Shown one piece after another: positions 44,662 to 54,203 of a stretch of DNA of 64,000 nt. Position 1 is the stretch's first letter. Every line of letters starts with the position of its first letter. The stretch covers positions 186,001 to 250,000 of the forward strand of contig DXVO01000001.1 of the NCBI GenBank assembly GCA_019417325.1, in the 5' to 3' direction. Under the pieces are notes generated by a model. That model had not been told where the DNA came from, searched no databases, and was given only the letters and a program-made list of their open reading frames with translations. Source of the stretch: Parabacteroides sp. (lineage in GTDB: Bacteria > Bacteroidota > Bacteroidia > Bacteroidales > Tannerellaceae). A program made the translations under genes and the position numbers.

Positions 44662-44669
44662 CAAAGGAA
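44662..44669 (-). promoter_or_regulatory. Near-consensus -7 box (TTCCTTTG) of the pst operon
   Basis: The reverse strand reads TTCCTTTG, one base off TAnnTTTG, 13 bases before ATG 44648, giving a very short leader. No Pho-box-like direct repeats were recognised. Confidence 0.35.
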
Positions 44670-44786
44670 CGAAATAGATATTAAGAAGCTGTTACAGGTA
44701 ATTGAATGAGGTGTTACATTCATATTTCAAATTTGTTACAGGGATTAGTTTTCCCTTGAATCCCACCATGTCTGAAAATATTCCTG

Positions 44787-44794
44787 TATATTTG
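44787..44794 (+). promoter_or_regulatory. -7 box (TATATTTG) of kduI-kduD
   Basis: A TAnnTTTG match 26 bases before the kduI ATG. Confidence 0.6.
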
Positions 44795-44819
44795 TTGGAA
44801 ACCGAATAATTTCCGAATA

Positions 44820-45662
44820 ATGAAAACAAATTACGAATTACGTTATGCCGCACATCCTGAAGATGCCCGGCTATATGATACCAAACGCATCCGCCGCGAC
44901 TTTCTGATTGAAGATGTTTTTACCCCTAATGAGGTGAATATGGTTTATTCCATGTACGACCGTATGATTGTAGGCGGTGCTATGCCTGTGGATGAAAGCT
45001 TGAAATTAGAAGCGATAGACCCACTGAAAGCACCTTTCTTTCTCACTCGCCGCGAAATAGGTATTTTCAACGTAGGCGGTCCCGGCATTGTTAATGCAGA
45101 AGATACCACATTTGAGATTGGCTTTAAAGAAGCACTTTATCTGGGTTCCGGTGAACGCGAAGTGACATTTGAAAGCAAGGATACTAAAAACCCGGCTAAA
45201 TTCTATTTTAACTCAACGACAGCCCATTGTAATTATCCGGATAAGAAAATAACAAAATCCGATGCTATTGTCGCTTCAATGGGTGCATTGGAAACATCGA
45301 ACGATCGTAATATCAACAAAATGATTGTCAATCAGGTTCTTTCTACCTGTCAGTTACAAATGGGCATGACAGAACTGAAACCGGGCAGTGTATGGAATAC
45401 GATGCCTGCACATGTACACAACCGTCGTATGGAGGCCTATTTTTATTTCGATATACCGGAAGACCAGGCTATCTGCCATTTTATGGGAGAAGTAGATGAA
45501 ACACGCCACATCTGGATGAAAGGCGAGCAAGCCGTTTTATCTCCCGAATGGTCCATACACAGTGCCGCTGCCACCCATAACTATACTTTTATTTGGGGAA
45601 TGGGTGGAGAAAACCTGGATTACAGCGACCAGGATTTTTCCTTAATTACAGATTTAAAATAA
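44820..45662 (+). CDS. kduI: 5-dehydro-4-deoxy-D-glucuronate isomerase
   Basis: A 280-residue cupin enzyme that isomerises 4-deoxy-L-threo-5-hexosulose uronate from pectin or glycosaminoglycan breakdown. The zinc-site segment is MPAHVHNRRMEAYFYFDIPE with two His and Glu, and a further His is in VDETRHIWMKGEQ. The length matches the family. It is followed after 28 bases by kduD, the next step. Confidence 0.95.
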   Translation: MKTNYELRYAAHPEDARLYDTKRIRRDFLIEDVFTPNEVNMVYSMYDRMIVGGAMPVDESLKLEAIDPLKAPFFLTRREIGIFNVGGPGIVNAEDTTFEIGFKEALYLGSGEREVTFESKDTKNPAKFYFNSTTAHCNYPDKKITKSDAIVASMGALETSNDRNINKMIVNQVLSTCQLQMGMTELKPGSVWNTMPAHVHNRRMEAYFYFDIPEDQAICHFMGEVDETRHIWMKGEQAVLSPEWSIHSAAATHNYTFIWGMGGENLDYSDQDFSLITDLK

Positions 45663-45690
45663 GTCAGGGCCTGATTATATAAAAACAACA

Positions 45691-46485
45691 ATGGTAGATT
45701 TCTCTTTAAAAGGTAAAGTGGCACTTGTAACAGGTGCAGCTTATGGAATTGGCTTTGCTATGGCACAAGCATTGGCGGAAGCCGGAGCTAAAATCGCATT
45801 CAATTGCAGGCGGAAAGAACATCTTAAAAAGGCACTCGCCGATTATGCTGCTTTCGGAATCGAAGCGAAAGGATATATTTGTGATGTTACCTGCGAAAAT
45901 GAAGTAAAGGCTATGGTTGCCAATATTGAAAAAGAATTGGGCATCATCGATATTTTAGTAAACAATGCCGGAATTATCAAACGTATCCCCATGACGGAGA
46001 TGAGTGTCGAAGACTTCCGTGAAGTGGTGGATATCGATTTGAATGCTCCTTTCATTGTATCCAAAGCAGTGATTCCTTCCATGATAAAAAAGGGACACGG
46101 CAAGATTATCAACATTTGCTCCATGATGAGCGAGTTGGGGCGTGAAACTGTTTCCGCCTATGCCTCAGCCAAAGGCGGGTTGAAAATGCTTACCCGAAAT
46201 ATCGCGGCAGAATATGGAGAATATAATATTCAGTGCAATGGTATCGGACCAGGATATATCGCAACTCCCCAAACAGCCCCTCTACGCAAACCGCAAGCAG
46301 ATGGCTCACGCCATCCGTTCGACTCGTTTATCGTTTCCAAAACACCGGCTGCACGCTGGGGAACGACTGACGATTTAAAGGGCCCTGTCGTATTCCTTGC
46401 TTCCGATGCCTCTAATTTTGTAAACGGGCATATACTTTATGTGGATGGAGGCATTCTTGCTTACATTGGAAAGCAACCCCACTAA
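45691..46485 (+). CDS. kduD: SDR oxidoreductase, 2-dehydro-3-deoxy-D-gluconate 5-dehydrogenase type
   Basis: A 264-residue short-chain dehydrogenase. The cofactor motif is VTGAAYGIGFA, NNAG is in LVNNAGIIKRI, and the catalytic Tyr-Lys is in SAYASAKGGLK. The NAD(P)-fold and position right behind kduI make KduD the likely role, although gluconate 5-dehydrogenase (idnO/gno) is close in sequence. Confidence 0.88.
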   Translation: MVDFSLKGKVALVTGAAYGIGFAMAQALAEAGAKIAFNCRRKEHLKKALADYAAFGIEAKGYICDVTCENEVKAMVANIEKELGIIDILVNNAGIIKRIPMTEMSVEDFREVVDIDLNAPFIVSKAVIPSMIKKGHGKIINICSMMSELGRETVSAYASAKGGLKMLTRNIAAEYGEYNIQCNGIGPGYIATPQTAPLRKPQADGSRHPFDSFIVSKTPAARWGTTDDLKGPVVFLASDASNFVNGHILYVDGGILAYIGKQPH

Positions 46486-46777
46486 ACGGCATAGTTTCTT
46501 TTTGTCAATTTGACAAAACTGCCATTCTCAGCTTCGCCTGTACCGGAGATAATTCAAGGCGCTTTACAAATATGCCATTCTTGCAAAGTTTAACTTTTCC
46601 ACTTTATTGACATTGACAGCAGAATGCTTACTAATTAAACAAAGAGAGCATTCACATCTAATCATATTGCTATAACTAAGGGAAACAATAATCCTTTTTG
46701 ATATTTATATAAAGGTTGGTTTTCTTATCATTCCAGAGACATATCTCTGCTCAATAACATCTAAATACGAAGCATAC

Positions 46778-46830
46778 ATGTTTTGATTTCAAAATATATA
46801 TGCTTTGATTTCAAAATATAGGTGTTTTAT
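46778..46830. repeat. Tandem units of the CATAGGTGTTTT repeat family
   Basis: Two near-identical units, ATGTTTTGATTTCAAAATAT (from 46778) and ATGCTTTGATTTCAAAATAT (from 46800), are 22 bp apart and followed by AGGTGTTTTAT. The same words, in inverted arrangement, build the 16907-16988 repeat. Confidence 0.7.
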
Positions 46831-47072
46831 ACGCGCAAATTATTGTTTTTTGGTCCGCAGATAGTTGGAATTAGTACCGCTACTAATTGAAAATACCCTC
46901 AGAGTAAATGGAAATAGGTGCCGGATAGTGTAAAAATACTCCCGGTTTAACCTCTAAAAGAGACAGATTCTTCCTGAAACAGCTTTTATAGACATCTCTT
47001 AAGTTAGCGAAAAAGGGCATATTCTTTCAAAATGTTGCAAAATAACACCGAATACCAACATTCTAAAACACA

Positions 47073-47109
47073 AAAAAAGGCTGCCTAAATGATTTAAGCA
47101 ACCTTTTTT
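47073..47109 (-). terminator. Terminator of the CoA-transferase gene
   Basis: A long stem (about 16 bp with G-T pairs) pairs the A7-GGCTGCCTAAAT and ATTTAAGCAACC-T6 sides, with a short loop near 47090. It starts 22 bases beyond the stop on the minus strand and ends in a U run. Confidence 0.8.
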
Positions 47110-47131
47110 CGTATATAATAGTTGTATATTA

Positions 47132-48628
47132 TTACTTATTATATTTACTCCAATCGACATTGTGCATATCGCCACTTGCAGCCAGCTCTTCATGGAATGC
47201 AAAGCTGCATTTCAAATTCTGAGGAGTATGCCCCTTGATACCCATTTCCAAATATTCATTCAACAATGGTCTGTAGTCCGGATGAACGCAATTTTCAATG
47301 ATGCAACGTGCACGTTGTATCGGAGACTTACCACGCAAATCAGCCACACCATATTCAGAAATAATTATCTTAACCGAGTGTTCGCTGTGGTCGAGATGAG
47401 AAACCATCGGAACAAATGCGCTAATCTTACCATCTTTGGCAGTAGAAGGAGTAGTAAAGATGGACAACATAGCGGAACGGGTAAAGTCGCCGGAGCCACC
47501 GATACCATTCATCATCTTGGTTCCTGATACGTGAGTCGAGTTGATATTGCCGAATATATCAGCTTCCAGAGCTGTATTGATAGCAATCAAACCTAAGCGG
47601 CGTGCCACTTCCGGGTTATTGGAGATTTCTTGCGGACGCAATAAAATTTTATCCTTAAAGAAGTCCAGATTAGCATAGATTTCACGAATCACTTCATTGC
47701 TGACCGACAGAGAACAACCGCTTGCAAACTTAACACGGCCTTCTTTCATCAAACTGATAACAGCATCCTGGATAACTTCGGTATATACATTGAAAGCAGG
47801 AATGTCCTTATTGGCGCCCATACAGCCAAGCACTGCATTAGCAACATTACCTACCCCACTCTGCAACGGAACAAATTCTTTCGGCAGACGGCCAGCCTGA
47901 ATTTCAGAAACCAGGAAGTTGGCAACATTCTGTCCGATAGCCATTGTTACATCATCCAGCGGAGTAAATTTACCACCTTCGTTCGGTTCTTCTGTCCTGA
48001 CTACACCAACAATCTTGGCCGGATCCACTTTCACAAACGGGCTACCGATACGGTCGGAAGGCGTATAAATAGGAATTTCACGACGGTAAGGAGGATCTGC
48101 CGGTTCGTAAATATCATGCATGCCACGGATTTCTTTCGGATGGCGGCTGTTCAATTCTACAATGATACGGTCTGCCATACGACAAATAGTAGGCAAGATA
48201 CCCACACCACTGGTAGGAACGATTTCACCGTCTTCAGTTACATCGGCAGCCTCAACGATTGCAACGTCTACCTTACCGAGAAAACCATAACGCAAATCCT
48301 GAGCCAATTCAGAAAGGTGCATATCGAAATACTGAGCGCCATGTGCATTCAGCAAAGCACGTAGATCCTTATTTGACTGATACGGAGTACGGAACTTGAT
48401 AGCATTGGCACGCGCCAGTTCCCCGTCCAGTTTATCACCAGTTGAAGCACCAGTAAACATACCAATCTGGAAAGGATTACCTTTTTCATGCTCTGCGATT
48501 GCTTTTCTTGCAATTGCTCCAGATACAACTTTAGGACATCCAGCAGGAGTAAATCCACTAAAACCTACATTATCATCGTGATGTACGAATGAAGCAGCCT
48601 CTTCAGCTGTAATAAATTTTAAAGCCAT
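47132..48628 (-). CDS. Acetyl-CoA hydrolase/transferase, succinyl-CoA:acetate type
   Basis: A 498-residue class I CoA-transferase. The catalytic Glu is in NTALEADIFGN, followed by the substrate loop GTKMMNGIGGSGDFTRSAML, and the CoA-binding N-domain has DNVGFSGFTPAGCPK. It likely exchanges CoA between succinate or propionate and acetate in fermentation. It has its own -7 box and terminator. Confidence 0.9.
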   Translation of the reverse strand: MALKFITAEEAASFVHHDDNVGFSGFTPAGCPKVVSGAIARKAIAEHEKGNPFQIGMFTGASTGDKLDGELARANAIKFRTPYQSNKDLRALLNAHGAQYFDMHLSELAQDLRYGFLGKVDVAIVEAADVTEDGEIVPTSGVGILPTICRMADRIIVELNSRHPKEIRGMHDIYEPADPPYRREIPIYTPSDRIGSPFVKVDPAKIVGVVRTEEPNEGGKFTPLDDVTMAIGQNVANFLVSEIQAGRLPKEFVPLQSGVGNVANAVLGCMGANKDIPAFNVYTEVIQDAVISLMKEGRVKFASGCSLSVSNEVIREIYANLDFFKDKILLRPQEISNNPEVARRLGLIAINTALEADIFGNINSTHVSGTKMMNGIGGSGDFTRSAMLSIFTTPSTAKDGKISAFVPMVSHLDHSEHSVKIIISEYGVADLRGKSPIQRARCIIENCVHPDYRPLLNEYLEMGIKGHTPQNLKCSFAFHEELAASGDMHNVDWSKYNK

Positions 48629-48682
48629 GATATTATATTGTTGTTAAATAAGTTAATACATCAACATTAATCAGAACGGGCA

Positions 48683-48690
48683 CAAAGGTA
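48683..48690 (-). promoter_or_regulatory. -7 box (TACCTTTG) of the CoA-transferase gene
   Basis: The reverse strand reads TACCTTTG, 55 bases before the start codon. Confidence 0.65.
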
Positions 48691-48708
48691 TTAAAAAAAG
48701 GAAACGGA

Positions 48709-49140
48709 TTAATATTTACGATTTAGTATTTCGCTATAAATAACCGCTTTTCGTAATTCTGTGGCATTATCAAAATCCATATTGTCCAACAAGCTATCAT
48801 CTAACGGATTATCAGCCATAATATGTTGTTGAACAATAGATGTTCCCTTAGGAGCATTCTTTATATTTTCAAATGATACGGGTGAAGCTGCTTTAGGTGT
48901 TTTCTGCTTCTTTTTATTGGTAACGACAGGTTGTACAGGTTTCGTTTTTTCCTGCTGCATTTCTTCCAATAACTCCCAAAAACCTTTCCGGGGAGTATCT
49001 TCATGCTCTGTTACAATTTCTCTGCCGGGCTGCCCAAGCACTTCCGTAGGATGTTTTTTCTTTTTCTTAGAACTTAGCAAACCACTAATTCCTGCAACTA
49101 CCAGAAAAACAATATAAAGCCAATCACCTGCATTATCCAT
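48709..49140 (-). CDS. Uncharacterised membrane-anchored protein
   Basis: A 143-residue protein with one N-terminal hydrophobic helix (WLYIVFLVVAGISGLLSS), a basic KKKKKH stop-transfer stretch and a low-complexity cytosolic tail rich in Lys, Glu and Pro. The end LRKAVIYSEILNRKY looks like a conserved short motif. It is a common Bacteroidetes hypothetical with unknown function. The promoter TACATTTG lies at 49163-49170. Confidence 0.7.
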   Translation of the reverse strand: MDNAGDWLYIVFLVVAGISGLLSSKKKKKHPTEVLGQPGREIVTEHEDTPRKGFWELLEEMQQEKTKPVQPVVTNKKKQKTPKAASPVSFENIKNAPKGTSIVQQHIMADNPLDDSLLDNMDFDNATELRKAVIYSEILNRKY

Positions 49141-49162
49141 AACTTTTGATTATTTTTGCATC

Positions 49163-49170
49163 CAAATGTA
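49163..49170 (-). promoter_or_regulatory. -7 box (TACATTTG) of the 48709-49140 gene
   Basis: The reverse strand reads TACATTTG 23 bases before the start. Confidence 0.6.
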
Positions 49171-49345
49171 GAGAAAATTATTTAGAAGTGAAAGAGAGGA
49201 AAGATATAAACGATATAAAAGTAAATAAGGGTAACTTCACAGCCACCCTTATTCGATTTAACCAAAACCTTAACTATGAAAAAATTTACGTTTTTCGTAT
49301 GCAAATATAACCGGCGGTTTTGAACTATGCAAACGTTTGAAGGAT

Positions 49346-49353
49346 TATTTTTG
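49346..49353 (+). promoter_or_regulatory. -7 box (TATTTTTG) of miaB
   Basis: A TAnnTTTG match 39 bases before the miaB ATG, with a TTTG at 49318-49321 near the -33 distance. Confidence 0.5.
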
Positions 49354-49391
49354 ACAAAAATACTTATTTAACTATAATTAATTATTACAAG

Positions 49392-50759
49392 ATGACTATT
49401 CAAGAAAATGACGCGGACTTAAAATCTGCGTTCACAGAAAAGAAGCTATTCATTGAAACTTATGGTTGCCAAATGAACGTAGCAGACAGCGAAGTAGTAG
49501 CATCCATCATGCAAATGGATGGCTATTCTATGACGGATAAAATTGAAAATGCCGATGCTATTTTTGTAAATACTTGCTCTGTTCGTGATAATGCAGAACA
49601 AAAAATTTATAGCCGACTCCAATATTTTCAATCGTTAAAAAGAAAAAATAAATCCTTAATAGTTGGAGTATTAGGATGCATGGCTGAACGTGTAAAAGAA
49701 GAATTAATTAACGAGCATCACGTCGACCTGGTTGTAGGTCCCGACTCCTACATGGATTTACCCAATTTGATCGGTGCTGTCGAACATGGTGAAAAGGCTA
49801 TCAATGTAGAACTGTCCACCCAGGAAACCTACAAAGATGTAATTCCTTTAAAAATAGGAGGCATCCATATTTCCGGTTTTGTTTCAATTATGCGCGGATG
49901 TAATAATTTCTGTACCTATTGTATTGTTCCTTATACCCGCGGACGTGAACGCAGCCGGGATATCGAAAGTATCCTAAATGAAATCCGAGACATGCGCGAC
50001 AAAGGGTTCAAGGAAATAACCCTACTAGGACAAAATGTAAACTCATATCTCTTCGAAAAAGAGGGGGAAAAGATTTCATTCCCGATCCTGTTGGCACGAG
50101 TAGCTGAAGAGGTTCCGGAAATGCGTATTCGTTTTACGACTTCTCACCCTAAAGACATGAGTGATGACACTTTACACGTCATTGCAGCCCACGACAACAT
50201 TTGCAAGATGATTCATTTACCGGCGCAGTCGGGCAGTTCGCGCATCCTGAATGTCATGAATCGCAAGTATACCCGCGAATGGTACCTGGACCGCATTGCC
50301 GCTATCCGCCGCATTCTTCCTGATTGTGCTATTTCCACCGACTTATTCTGCGGTTTCCATTCCGAAACAGAAGAAGATTATCAAGAAACGCTTTCACTCA
50401 TGCGTGAAGTCGGATACGATAGCGCTTTCCTTTTCAAATATTCGGAACGCCCGGGTACATACGCCTCAAAACATCTTCCGGACACGGTATCTGAAAAAGA
50501 AAAAGTACGCCGCCTCCAGGGCATGATAGACCTGCAAAACCAACTTTCCGAAGAAAGCAACAAACGGGATATAGGCAAAACTTTTGAAGTACTGATTGAA
50601 GGTTTTTCAAAGCGTTCCCGTGAACAATTGTTTGGCCGTACAAGCCAGAACAAAGTGGTTATTTTCGATAAAAAGAATTATCATGTCGGACAATTTATAA
50701 AGGTTCGCATCAACCGCGCCTCCTCAGCCACTCTTTTCGGAGAACCTGTTGAAGACTGA
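49392..50759 (+). CDS. miaB: tRNA-2-methylthio-N6-dimethylallyladenosine synthase
   Basis: A 455-residue radical-SAM methylthiotransferase modifying A37 of tRNAs. The N-terminal UPF0004 domain has cluster cysteines in YGCQMNVADSE, NTCSVRDNAEQ and VLGCMAERV. The radical-SAM motif is CNNFCTYCIVPYTRGRERSR, and a C-terminal TRAM domain ends the protein. The length is normal. ATG 49392 adds a short acidic leader before the domain. Confidence 0.95.
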   Translation: MTIQENDADLKSAFTEKKLFIETYGCQMNVADSEVVASIMQMDGYSMTDKIENADAIFVNTCSVRDNAEQKIYSRLQYFQSLKRKNKSLIVGVLGCMAERVKEELINEHHVDLVVGPDSYMDLPNLIGAVEHGEKAINVELSTQETYKDVIPLKIGGIHISGFVSIMRGCNNFCTYCIVPYTRGRERSRDIESILNEIRDMRDKGFKEITLLGQNVNSYLFEKEGEKISFPILLARVAEEVPEMRIRFTTSHPKDMSDDTLHVIAAHDNICKMIHLPAQSGSSRILNVMNRKYTREWYLDRIAAIRRILPDCAISTDLFCGFHSETEEDYQETLSLMREVGYDSAFLFKYSERPGTYASKHLPDTVSEKEKVRRLQGMIDLQNQLSEESNKRDIGKTFEVLIEGFSKRSREQLFGRTSQNKVVIFDKKNYHVGQFIKVRINRASSATLFGEPVED

Positions 50760-50775
50760 TAAGAGACAGAATACG

Positions 50776-50844
50776 GACACTGGTTTTGTAATTTTTGTTA
50801 TTTTAAACTCTAAATAACACACCTGAAAAGACAGAACCAGTGTC
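50776..50844. repeat. 10-bp inverted repeat after miaB
   Basis: GACACTGGTT (50776-50785) and AACCAGTGTC (50835-50844) are perfectly complementary across a 49-nt loop. There is no T run after the second arm, so terminator function is uncertain. Confidence 0.55.
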
Positions 50845-50963
50845 TAAGTAGAATCCGCTACTCGATTGTATTAGTAATGGAGTTTTAGATTAAAACATAT
50901 ACGAATATTTCGTAGACAAATAATTTATCGTATCTTACGCCTATTAATCTAATATGAAAAACT

Positions 50964-52094
50964 ATGAGCAAATATTACTCGCTTTTTATAGTTTTCGGGG
51001 TGTTTTTAGCATCCTCCTGCCAGCATAAAAAAGCAGAATCATCGGTAATTGCTGTTAAAACCGATACTGTTATAACCGAAGCCCGGCTTCCTCCTTTAGA
51101 AGCCGGGGATGTGTTCCTAAAAAATAAAAATCCATTTGAAAGTATTATCGAATTAAAAGGCGAACATATAGCAAACGATACTTTCATCTTTAAACCGGGA
51201 GAACCCCATATGATTATTTGCGGAAATAAATTGATAACATCCAATTTATCCCGCCAGCAAGGCGACGGACAAGTTCTTATCTTCAATTACCCGGAAATGG
51301 TACATCTGAAGTCGCTTGCCCCTCGCGGGAATGGCGCGAATGAATTTGCCTATCCGTCAATTATCCCAACTCCGGACACCACATTATATGCCTACATTTT
51401 CGAATCCACCCGCGAACAGCTTTATAAACTGGATAAACAGGGAAATATCACTCCGGATTTTCATTTTCCAACCTCCAAACAAGGTGGATATTGGAGCAGC
51501 AAACAGGACATTGTCAACCTGGGACCTGAAGACTTTATTTATGCGGATGACAGTAAAACAGGAAAGAGCATCTTCCGCGTCTATAAAGAAAAAGATTCAG
51601 TTATAACAAAAGAATTACTCAGCCTGCAACTAAATCCTAAACGGAAATCACCTTTTACCTATATTGGCGATTTTGGTGTCAATCCGAAGAAAAAGCGGAT
51701 GGTTTATGCTTATAAATATTTTAAGATACTAAAGTTCATAGACATGGAGACGAATGAAGTCCGGACATTAAATTTCCAACAGGGAGATTTCAATGACGGC
51801 TCTTTAAAAATGGCCGATGGCTTGGATCAAAATGTCACCCACTATTGGGGTATGTGCGCACAGGACAACTACGTTTATTGCCTGTACAGCGGACGTACTC
51901 CTGTGGAAGTAATGCGGGACTTCGGTAAAGGAAAACATTATATATATGTAGAACAATTTGACTGGAATGGAAACCCTGTCAAAAAATACAAACTGGACCA
52001 TTGGGGATACTTTTCGGTGGATGAAAAAAATAAAAGGATTATCATGATGTCTACCAATGATGACGACCCGTTCTTTTTCTTCCAATTACCCTAA
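50964..52094 (+). CDS. BF3164-like lipoprotein (six-bladed propeller)
   Basis: A 376-residue lipoprotein (signal ending ASSCQHKK). Repeated strand patterns such as GQVLIFNYPEMVHLKSLAPR, LYKLDKQGNITPDFHFP and EQFDWNGNPVKKYKLDHWG fit the TolB-like propeller of the BF3164 family. The motif RGNGANEFAYPS is typical. The function is unknown. A TACGAA-TAT-TTCGTA dyad lies about 50 bases upstream. Confidence 0.8.
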   Translation: MSKYYSLFIVFGVFLASSCQHKKAESSVIAVKTDTVITEARLPPLEAGDVFLKNKNPFESIIELKGEHIANDTFIFKPGEPHMIICGNKLITSNLSRQQGDGQVLIFNYPEMVHLKSLAPRGNGANEFAYPSIIPTPDTTLYAYIFESTREQLYKLDKQGNITPDFHFPTSKQGGYWSSKQDIVNLGPEDFIYADDSKTGKSIFRVYKEKDSVITKELLSLQLNPKRKSPFTYIGDFGVNPKKKRMVYAYKYFKILKFIDMETNEVRTLNFQQGDFNDGSLKMADGLDQNVTHYWGMCAQDNYVYCLYSGRTPVEVMRDFGKGKHYIYVEQFDWNGNPVKKYKLDHWGYFSVDEKNKRIIMMSTNDDDPFFFFQLP

Positions 52095-52247
52095 GCCCAC
52101 ATTTATTAGACGCGGATTCAAGTAGTTAAAGAATTATAAAGAAGCCGCTGTTCCATAAAATATTCGTTCTTTTGCAAAAAAATTGGGAGGTATGTTCTCT
52201 AATGCATGCCTCCTTGATTTATTCAATAATAATCAAGGTTACGTCTA

Positions 52248-53126
52248 ATGGCAGAAAAGAATAAGGTAGGGGCTGTTTCTTTTTTTAATTCTCGTTTGAC
52301 TTCCATTATCAGTATCTCATTGGTACTCTTTCTTTTGGGACTCATTTTTTTGATGGGATTATTAGGAAACAAGCTATCTGTATATGTAAAAGAGAATATT
52401 TCATTCTCCATTATTTTGAAAGACAACCAAAAAGAGGCGGATATCAAGAAAATGCAAAAAACGCTTGATGCAATGCCTTTTATCAAATCGACAGAATATA
52501 TTTCCAAGGAACAGGCCGCTAAAGAATTGGAGGAAGAACTGGGAGAAAACCCTGAAACATTTCTTGGCTTCAATCCCCTTCAAGCTTCCATCGAAGTAAA
52601 ATTGCACTCTGAATACGCCAATCCGGACAGTCTCCAGCTTATCGAGAAAAAAATCAAAAATTATACTACGGTATCCGACCTGCTCTATCGCAAAGATATG
52701 ATGCAGATGGTAAACGATAATATGAAACGTGTTAGTATCATCCTGCTCGGGCTTGCCGTTATTCTTATGGCGATATCATTCGTCCTAATCAGTAATACAA
52801 TACGATTGTTGATTTATTCTAAACGTTTTCTGATTCATACAATGAAACTGGTCGGAGCAACCCCCGGATTCATCAGGAAGCCATTCGTCTGGTATAATGT
52901 CGTAAGTGGTATTTTTGCCTCTATCCTGGCAATACTGTTGCTTACCGGGGCATTATACTATTTACAGAATGAATTGTCCGGTTTTATTCAATTACTGGAT
53001 ATTAAAACGTTGATTTGCCTATATGCCGGCGTATTGGCTATGGGTATTATCTTATCAATAGTGGCAACAGTCGTTGCCGTAAATAAATACCTCAGAATGC
53101 GTGTTGATAAACTTTATTATATATAA
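52248..53126 (+). CDS. ftsX: Cell division permease-like protein FtsX
   Basis: A 292-residue inner-membrane protein. It has an N-terminal TM helix (IISISLVLFLLGLIFLMGLL), a periplasmic domain of about 120 residues (NPETFLGFNPLQASIEVKLH) and three C-terminal TMs with MKLVGATPGFIRKPFVW. FtsX acts with FtsE to activate septal peptidoglycan hydrolases; ftsE is not next to it here. It heads a tight run ending at folK. Confidence 0.9.
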   Translation: MAEKNKVGAVSFFNSRLTSIISISLVLFLLGLIFLMGLLGNKLSVYVKENISFSIILKDNQKEADIKKMQKTLDAMPFIKSTEYISKEQAAKELEEELGENPETFLGFNPLQASIEVKLHSEYANPDSLQLIEKKIKNYTTVSDLLYRKDMMQMVNDNMKRVSIILLGLAVILMAISFVLISNTIRLLIYSKRFLIHTMKLVGATPGFIRKPFVWYNVVSGIFASILAILLLTGALYYLQNELSGFIQLLDIKTLICLYAGVLAMGIILSIVATVVAVNKYLRMRVDKLYYI

Positions 53127-53132
53127 TTGTGT

Positions 53133-53375
53133 ATGGCTAAAAGAGATTTTGCTTTTGGAAAAGAGAATTTTATACTGATTGCCGTTTCTATCGTAATCAT
53201 AGCAATTGGTTTCATGTTGATGAGTGGTGGCGGTTCTCAAGACCCTACAGGTTTTAATCCGGAAATATTCAGTGCCCGCCGAATCGTTATTGCACCCGCA
53301 GTTGCATTGTTCGGCTTTATCCTGATGATTTTCGGTATATTAAAAAACAGCAAAGATAAAGGAGCTACGGAATGA
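53133..53375 (+). CDS. DUF3098 small membrane protein
   Basis: An 80-residue protein with two TM helices ([20 protein letters not shown] and [17 protein letters not shown]) joined by a short loop, [17 protein letters not shown]. The start [13 protein letters not shown] is preferred to the ATG two codons upstream. It lies between ftsX and uppP with a 4-base overlap into uppP, a conserved Bacteroidetes arrangement. The function is unknown. Confidence 0.85.
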   Translation: MAKRDFAFGKENFILIAVSIVIIAIGFMLMSGGGSQDPTGFNPEIFSARRIVIAPAVALFGFILMIFGILKNSKDKGATE

Positions 53376-54172
53376 GTTGGTTTGAAGCACTGATACTGGG
53401 TATCGTACAGGGACTCACAGAATATCTGCCAGTCAGCAGTAGCGGTCATTTGGCCATAGGCTCAGCTCTATTCGGCATAAACGGAGAGGAAAATCTGGCA
53501 TTCACTATTGTAGTCCACGTAGCAACAGTGTTTAGTACATTAGTGATTTTGTGGAAAGAAATCGAATGGATTTTCCGCGGACTGTTCAAATTTGAAATGA
53601 ACGATGCGACCCGGTATGTCATTAACATCTTGGTTTCTATGATACCTATTGGTATTGTCGGAGTTTTCTTCAAAGATAAGGTCGAAGCAATTTTTGGTTC
53701 CGGACTATTGGTTGTAGGTATTATGCTACTACTGACAGCTGTATTACTCAGTTTTTCTTACTATGCCAAACCACGCCAAAAAGATAAGATTTCGATAAAG
53801 GATGCTTTTATCATCGGTTTATCCCAGGCTTGTGCGGTAATGCCGGGACTTTCCCGCTCGGGAACAACCATTGCAACAGGATTGTTATTAGGAAACAATA
53901 AGGCTCAATTAGCTCAGTTTTCTTTCCTGATGGTAATTCCTCCGATTTTAGGGGAAGCACTGTTAGACATCATGAAAGCAATAAAAGGTGAAGCTATTGC
54001 AGGAGATATACCGGCACTTTCTTTAATTGTCGGATTTTTTGCAGCATTCATTTCCGGTTGTATCGCCTGTAAATGGATGATTAACATAGTAAAAAAAGGC
54101 AAACTTATTTATTTCGCCATTTATTGTGCGATTGCAGGATTAGTGACAATAGCATGCACATTGTTTAATTAA
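53372..54172 (+). CDS. uppP: Undecaprenyl-diphosphatase UppP (BacA)
   Basis: A 266-residue membrane enzyme recycling the peptidoglycan lipid carrier. The catalytic segments are [14 protein letters not shown] near residue 17 and [20 protein letters not shown] near 150. About seven TM helices are visible. Its ATG overlaps the DUF3098 stop (ATGA). Confidence 0.95.
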   Translation: MSWFEALILGIVQGLTEYLPVSSSGHLAIGSALFGINGEENLAFTIVVHVATVFSTLVILWKEIEWIFRGLFKFEMNDATRYVINILVSMIPIGIVGVFFKDKVEAIFGSGLLVVGIMLLLTAVLLSFSYYAKPRQKDKISIKDAFIIGLSQACAVMPGLSRSGTTIATGLLLGNNKAQLAQFSFLMVIPPILGEALLDIMKAIKGEAIAGDIPALSLIVGFFAAFISGCIACKWMINIVKKGKLIYFAIYCAIAGLVTIACTLFN

Positions 54173-54203
54173 AAAAGGAAGCACTATCCTAATCATAACG
54201 GGA

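Larger units (their letters stand above)
46486..47131. other. Gene-poor 646-bp gap between kduD and the CoA-transferase
   Basis: No intact gene is seen. It contains two CATAGGTGTTTT-family repeat units (46778-46830), a terminator (47073-47109) and a weak reverse-strand protein-like stretch near 46525-46600 ending MAVLSN that may be a gene relic. The rest shows no clear signal. Confidence 0.5.

Noticed and set aside
46490..46620. Reverse-strand stretch ending RLELSPVQAKLRMAVLSN
   Set aside because: It looks protein-like but is short, with an in-frame stop upstream and no family match; kept only as a possible relic.
46778..46830. Possible CRISPR-like direct repeats
   Set aside because: Only two adjacent units without unique spacers; they belong to the CATAGGTGTTTT repeat family.
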